Part shown: positions 60,789 to 64,000 of the stretch, piece after piece
Layout: the number at the start of each line of letters is the position of its first letter
Position numbering within the stretch: position 1 is the stretch's first letter
Origin: Candidatus Moranbacteria bacterium GW2011_GWC2_40_12
Lineage (GTDB): Bacteria > Patescibacteria > Paceibacteria > Moranbacterales > UBA11712
DNA: 64,000 nt
Direction of reading: 5' to 3'
Assembly: GCA_000995965.1 (NCBI GenBank)
Contig: LBYD01000001.1
Coordinates: forward strand, 124,001-188,000
Position numbers and translations under genes: made by a program
Notes under the pieces: generated by a model
The model's input: the letters and a program-made list of their open reading frames with translations, nothing else
What the model was told of the DNA's origin: nothing
The model's database searches: none

Positions 60789-60807
60789 GCTTACTTTATA
60801 CAAAATA

Positions 60808-62418
60808 CTATCCAACCGGCAATTCCAAAACAAATCGGCTTCCTTTCCCCTTCCCGGGAGATTCCGCCCAGATTTTGCCGTGGTGGGCTTCGACCATTTT
60901 TTTGCCAACATACATCCCAAGTCCCGTTCCGTCGGTGTGGTAGTGCGATACATCTTTTCCTCGTTCAAATTTGTTGAAGATATTCTCGAGTTCGTCCTTG
61001 TCCATTCCGATCCCGGTGTCAGAGACGGATACCCTGATGACATTTTTTTGTTCCCTTGTTTCATGGTCAAAGAAACTCCCTCTTTCTGCTCGCACCGTCA
61101 CTCCGCCCTTCTGGGTATATTTAATGGCGTTATCAACCATGTTTGATATAACTTCTTTGATTTTCGTGATGTCAATTTTCAGTTTTGGCAATGCGACGGA
61201 AGGTTTTTGCCAATGGAGATAGAGTTTTTTGGCCTTGGCGGAAAGTTCAAGCGTGTCCGCGGCTTCCTGGACCAGATCTTCAATCTGGGCTTCCTGAAAG
61301 TCAAATTCCATTCTCCCAGCTTCCATTCGTGAGATATTCAAGAGATCTTCCACGAGTTGAATGAGCCTTTCGTTGGAAATATATATTTTCTCCAGCGCGT
61401 TTCTTTGCGTGTCGGGAAGCGGGCCGTATGTCCCCTCAAGAAGCAATGAACCAAAGCCCTTGATGGAAGTGAGCGGCGTGCGCAGCTGATGCGACGCAAT
61501 GGAAATAAATTCGGATTTGGCTTTGTCAAGCTGGCGGAGCTTCGAATTGGCAACAGCCAGTTGGTTTGACATCTCTTGGAGCTCGTCCTTACGCTTTATT
61601 TCATTTAATACACTTCTTATCATAAAAAACGAAAGAGTAGACAAAATTAAAAATAATGCTGTTTTGTAAATTCTTTGATAAAGATCTTCAGCAATAAAAA
61701 CCTCAAACAATGAAGCACCCATTATTAACACTGCCAAAAATTCAAATGCTATTACTTTAATGTTCATCCATCGATATTGAACGATTGCGTAGGTTGTAAA
61801 AGCTACGAATATTAGGGAACTAGGGACGTCAAAATCTGTCAGCTTAAGATAGTTAAATAAGGGCAATATAAAACTCAATAAAATACTGCAGCCCACATAT
61901 AGCGAAAAACCTAAAAGGATAAGACGGGTTTGACTCCTTTCCTGTCCCGAAGATTGTCGAAGATAACGCCCGAGCTTGAAGATTACGAAAAAATAGGAAA
62001 ATAGAAAGAAAATTACATAGACAGAAAATAAAACGCCTGTATCCTGGTCGAAACCGCGCTCTATATTCTTTTTGATATTGTTTACAACAAGATCAGTCGC
62101 CAGGGGCAACACGGCTATAATTATTCCAATCGCGAAAACTGATATCGACTTGTATTTTTTGACCTTACTTCGAGAAGTAAAAATAAGAACCCAAAAAATG
62201 ATGGACGTCAGCACAAGCGCTCCTGCCGAATACGCCAGCCTGACAAAAATTGGAAAATCAGAACTATAAAGGAAAAAATTGCACAAAGCCCACAAAAAAG
62301 TCATTGCTGAAAAAAAGGCAAACGCCACCCTTCCCCTTTTTTGCTCGCTGCCAAACAAAACAACCAGCCCTAAAATCAGATTAATTATGCCTGAAATGAG
62401 AATAATTATTTCCAGCAT
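60808..62418 (-). CDS. membrane sensor histidine kinase
   Basis: About eight N-terminal helices (residues 1-260) form a membrane sensor without a large outside loop. A coiled linker then leads to HisKA with SHQLRTPLTSIKG (phospho-His) and HATPase with NMVDNAIKYTQKG, VSDTGIGM and DGTGLGMYV. ATG 62418 (MLEIIILISG) is preferred to 62454. Signal unknown. A regulator with two receivers lies 2.5 kb further on the same strand, after two sugar genes. A terminator upstream isolates it from the PLP-enzyme gene. Confidence 0.93.
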   Translation of the reverse strand: MLEIIILISGIINLILGLVVLFGSEQKRGRVAFAFFSAMTFLWALCNFFLYSSDFPIFVRLAYSAGALVLTSIIFWVLIFTSRSKVKKYKSISVFAIGIIIAVLPLATDLVVNNIKKNIERGFDQDTGVLFSVYVIFFLFSYFFVIFKLGRYLRQSSGQERSQTRLILLGFSLYVGCSILLSFILPLFNYLKLTDFDVPSSLIFVAFTTYAIVQYRWMNIKVIAFEFLAVLIMGASLFEVFIAEDLYQRIYKTALFLILSTLSFFMIRSVLNEIKRKDELQEMSNQLAVANSKLRQLDKAKSEFISIASHQLRTPLTSIKGFGSLLLEGTYGPLPDTQRNALEKIYISNERLIQLVEDLLNISRMEAGRMEFDFQEAQIEDLVQEAADTLELSAKAKKLYLHWQKPSVALPKLKIDITKIKEVISNMVDNAIKYTQKGGVTVRAERGSFFDHETREQKNVIRVSVSDTGIGMDKDELENIFNKFERGKDVSHYHTDGTGLGMYVGKKMVEAHHGKIWAESPGKGKGSRFVLELPVG

Positions 62419-62419
62419 G

Positions 62420-62495
62420 ATAAAATATAAAAAATAAAACCCCAGCATTCCCATAGTACCACATTTCTGCGGTTATGGAAAAATACCGGGGTTTT
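62420..62495 (-). terminator. intrinsic terminator of the PLP-enzyme gene
   Basis: On the minus strand AAAACCCC (from 62495) pairs with GGGGTTTT (to 62436) across a long, partly paired loop, followed by ATTTTTTATATTTT. The kinase gene starts right after. Confidence 0.65.
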
Positions 62496-62508
62496 TTGGG
62501 TGGCTAGC

Positions 62509-63837
62509 CTAGAATTGAATTGTTTCACGAGCTTCCACCAGCTTCGAGGTGATTTCCTCCATCTCCTCAAAGGTCATGTCAGTGCAAACCGAAAACCGAA
62601 TCAGTGCTTCCCCCCTTGGTACGGCGGGGTGTTTGAACAGCGAGGCAATAATGCCCCTGCTCTCGAGGTACTTTTTGACTTCGTCGGCTTTTTGCTCGTT
62701 GCCGATTCTCACGGGAACGATATGACTGCTTGATCCCATAAGGTCAAAACCATGAGCCTCGAGTGCTGTCTTTAGAACTTCCGACAGTAGGATCAGATTA
62801 CGTCTCGCTTTTGCCCCTTCTTCGCCGCAGACGAAATCAATCGTCCTGACCAGCGATTCGGCCATCCACGGCGGAATCGGAGCGGAAAAGATGTATTGCG
62901 GCGAGCAGAATCTGAGGAACCAGGAAAGCTTTGCATTGCTGAGCGCAACATAACCTCCCAGGTGTGAAAACGCCTTTGTCAGCGTCCCCATGACGATGCA
63001 CCGATCCGCATAGTTGCCGAAATCCGGTAATGCCGAGGCAACGCCACACCCGGATTGTCCCACAACACCCATGGCATGAGCCTCATCCAGATATAAGAGG
63101 CAATCATATTCCTCCGCTATCTGGCAAAGCTCTTGGATGTCAAAAATTCTTCCAGTCGCCGAGGACAAGGTGTCCGTGGCGATCACCCGGACGGCTGGCG
63201 AGCCATTAAATTTGGACTTTGACTTTTGGAGCATATTGCGCAATTGCTCCGTGTCTTTGTAAATCCACCCATAGCACCTGTCAGGCGCTTGGGCTTTTGC
63301 CAGCCTGACTCCATGCTGAATGGAGAAGTGGCTTTCCGTGTTCACGTAGAACAGGGTGGGAGTTTCCCTGGAAAGAAGCCCCATTTTCGTGTCCCGGACA
63401 TACGGAACAAGGTGGGGAGTATTCATGCGAAGACCCAAGGCCTGGATAATGTTTTCGTTAGCCGGATAACCAGCAGTGAAAATAATACTGTTATCCATTC
63501 CGTGGAGCCCGGCAACTTTTTTCTCGAGCGAAACCGTGGACTCCGTTTTCATGACAATTTGAGACGCGGGGCATCCGAGATCGTTTTGATCGATGCTCCG
63601 CTTCATGATTTTCTTAATTTCAATGTTGGAGCCCAGTCCGAGGTAATCGAGTCTCGAGCAATCTAGCATTCTTTGCCCGCAGATGGTCAGATATTTTCCT
63701 CCAAATATTCCGTCGGCCATTGATTGCGGATTAGCGATGTTGATCCGTGTCCCTTCGCGGGCAAATTCATCAGCCTCTCCGAGGAGAATGCTCAGGGAAT
63801 TCTTTTCTGTTTTCTTGGTTTTTCTCACGATTTGCAT
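62509..63837 (-). CDS. alpha-oxoamine-synthase-like PLP enzyme (BioF/KBL type)
   Basis: A fold-type I PLP protein with RLDYLGLGSN near the start, the DEAHAMGVVG aspartate and GTLTKAFSHLGGYV with the PLP lysine, matching 8-amino-7-oxononanoate synthase, KBL and serine palmitoyltransferase relatives. Biotin genes are not seen, so a ketone or lipid-like amino product is one option. Length 442 is longer than BioF (about 385) owing to an N-terminal extension and an insertion around 145-185. It is coupled (two bases) to the membrane gene upstream. Confidence 0.85.
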   Translation of the reverse strand: MQIVRKTKKTEKNSLSILLGEADEFAREGTRINIANPQSMADGIFGGKYLTICGQRMLDCSRLDYLGLGSNIEIKKIMKRSIDQNDLGCPASQIVMKTESTVSLEKKVAGLHGMDNSIIFTAGYPANENIIQALGLRMNTPHLVPYVRDTKMGLLSRETPTLFYVNTESHFSIQHGVRLAKAQAPDRCYGWIYKDTEQLRNMLQKSKSKFNGSPAVRVIATDTLSSATGRIFDIQELCQIAEEYDCLLYLDEAHAMGVVGQSGCGVASALPDFGNYADRCIVMGTLTKAFSHLGGYVALSNAKLSWFLRFCSPQYIFSAPIPPWMAESLVRTIDFVCGEEGAKARRNLILLSEVLKTALEAHGFDLMGSSSHIVPVRIGNEQKADEVKKYLESRGIIASLFKHPAVPRGEALIRFSVCTDMTFEEMEEITSKLVEARETIQF

Positions 63838-63839
63838 TT

Positions 63840-64000
63840 TCAGCCTCCCATAATCAGCCCGCAGGCCGATAGATTTGACAAGAATGGTTTCACATATTTA
63901 TCCCAGGTGAAAAGTCCTACGCCTGTCCAGACAGAAACCCAGAATAAGGCCGACAAGACAGCTCCGGGAATTATATAGGCCAGATTTTGCAGCAGGTTGT
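63840..64000 (-). CDS. end of a membrane protein leaving the window
   Basis: An open frame enters from the right edge and ends in TGA at 63840-63842, two bases before the PLP-enzyme start. The 52 visible residues include a helix (LAYIIPGAVLSALFWVSVWTG region) and another short hydrophobic end (NLSACGLIMGG). The start is outside the window. Given its coupling it may work with the PLP enzyme, for example on a lipid or as a transporter; this is inference. Confidence 0.65.
   Translation of the reverse strand, partial: NLLQNLAYIIPGAVLSALFWVSVWTGVGLFTWDKYVKPFLSNLSACGLIMGG

Noticed and set aside
1..64000. CRISPR array or cas operon
   Set aside because: No regularly spaced direct repeats; the Cas2-like domain at 53579-54142 is of the PaaX type and stands alone.

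Overview
The window reads as a chromosome segment of a Patescibacteria (Candidate Phyla Radiation) bacterium, most like the Parcubacteria/Paceibacteria side, although rank below phylum cannot be fixed from sequence alone. Support: small CPR-type families sit among housekeeping genes (a DUF5652-like membrane protein, an 85-residue elongation-factor-like protein, a DUF4012 protein, a PaaX/Cas2-like single gene, a stand-alone GIY-YIG protein); several core proteins are unusually trimmed (AspRS without its GAD insertion, a short PGK, a PriA-like protein without ATPase motifs); genes are tightly packed with ATGA overlaps; and there are no biosynthetic operons beyond envelope and central carbon functions. 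UGA is a normal stop here, because prfB keeps the classic CUU-UGA-C autoregulatory frameshift.

Layout. 0-9.6 kb: a dTMP-kinase-like protein, a Wzx-like flippase, folD, a LigB-type protein, the priA-like/def/fmt cluster ending in a cysteine-free double rhodanese, then groES, a DUF5652-like protein and the EF-like protein on the minus strand. 9.6-10.2 kb: back-to-back promoters and a broken tRNA-Gln carrying a double hairpin in its T-loop, followed by a GIY-YIG gene and an intact tRNA-Gln; 50 bases are directly repeated on the two sides of the GIY-YIG gene. 10.3-12.7 kb: a secreted protein of unknown function, a patatin-like lipase and a NUDIX hydrolase. 12.8-19.3 kb (mainly minus): prfB-ftsE-ftsX, tRNA-Gly and tRNA-Thr (plus), then lepA, a 36-residue membrane peptide, a DivIC-like protein and a parvulin. 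19.4-28.4 kb: an accessory stretch (metallophosphoesterase, two small unannotated proteins, hemerythrin, radical SAM/SPASM, M23 peptidase, methyltransferase, ITPase, NUDIX, zinc-knuckle protein, ICMT-like methyltransferase, TspO, HExxH metalloprotease).

28.5-39.3 kb: an envelope polysaccharide region. One minus-strand operon with a recognisable promoter at 36.77-36.79 kb runs glycosyltransferase, Wzz-like, two glycosyltransferases, DUF4012, murJ; upstream are a DedA protein and a polyprenyl-phosphate sugar transferase. 39.3-40 kb: RNase P RNA with its own promoter, directly after the terminator of the recJ/RNase H operon. 40-49.8 kb: RNase HI, RecJ, a degenerate receiver with zinc ribbon, ADP-forming acyl-CoA synthetase, PfkB kinase, then gpmI-eno-pgk. 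Together these suggest lower glycolysis plus substrate-level ATP formation from acyl-CoA. 50-53.4 kb: mraY, D,D-carboxypeptidase, scpB, scpA. 53.5-54.2 kb: a PaaX/Cas2-like gene broken by an in-frame amber codon and bracketed by inverted repeats. 54.2-64 kb: cupin, MFS transporter, aspS, double-receiver regulator, GT2, UDP-sugar dehydrogenase, membrane histidine kinase, an alpha-oxoamine-synthase-like PLP enzyme and the end of a membrane protein leaving the window.

Most unusual places: the tRNA-Gln/GIY-YIG locus, the inverted-repeat-bounded PaaX-like gene, the ATPase-dead PriA, the non-phosphorylatable receiver, the unexplained 36.7-37.1 kb gap, and repeated stem strands inside the RNase P RNA. 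No CRISPR array, rRNA operon or classical IS element was seen.
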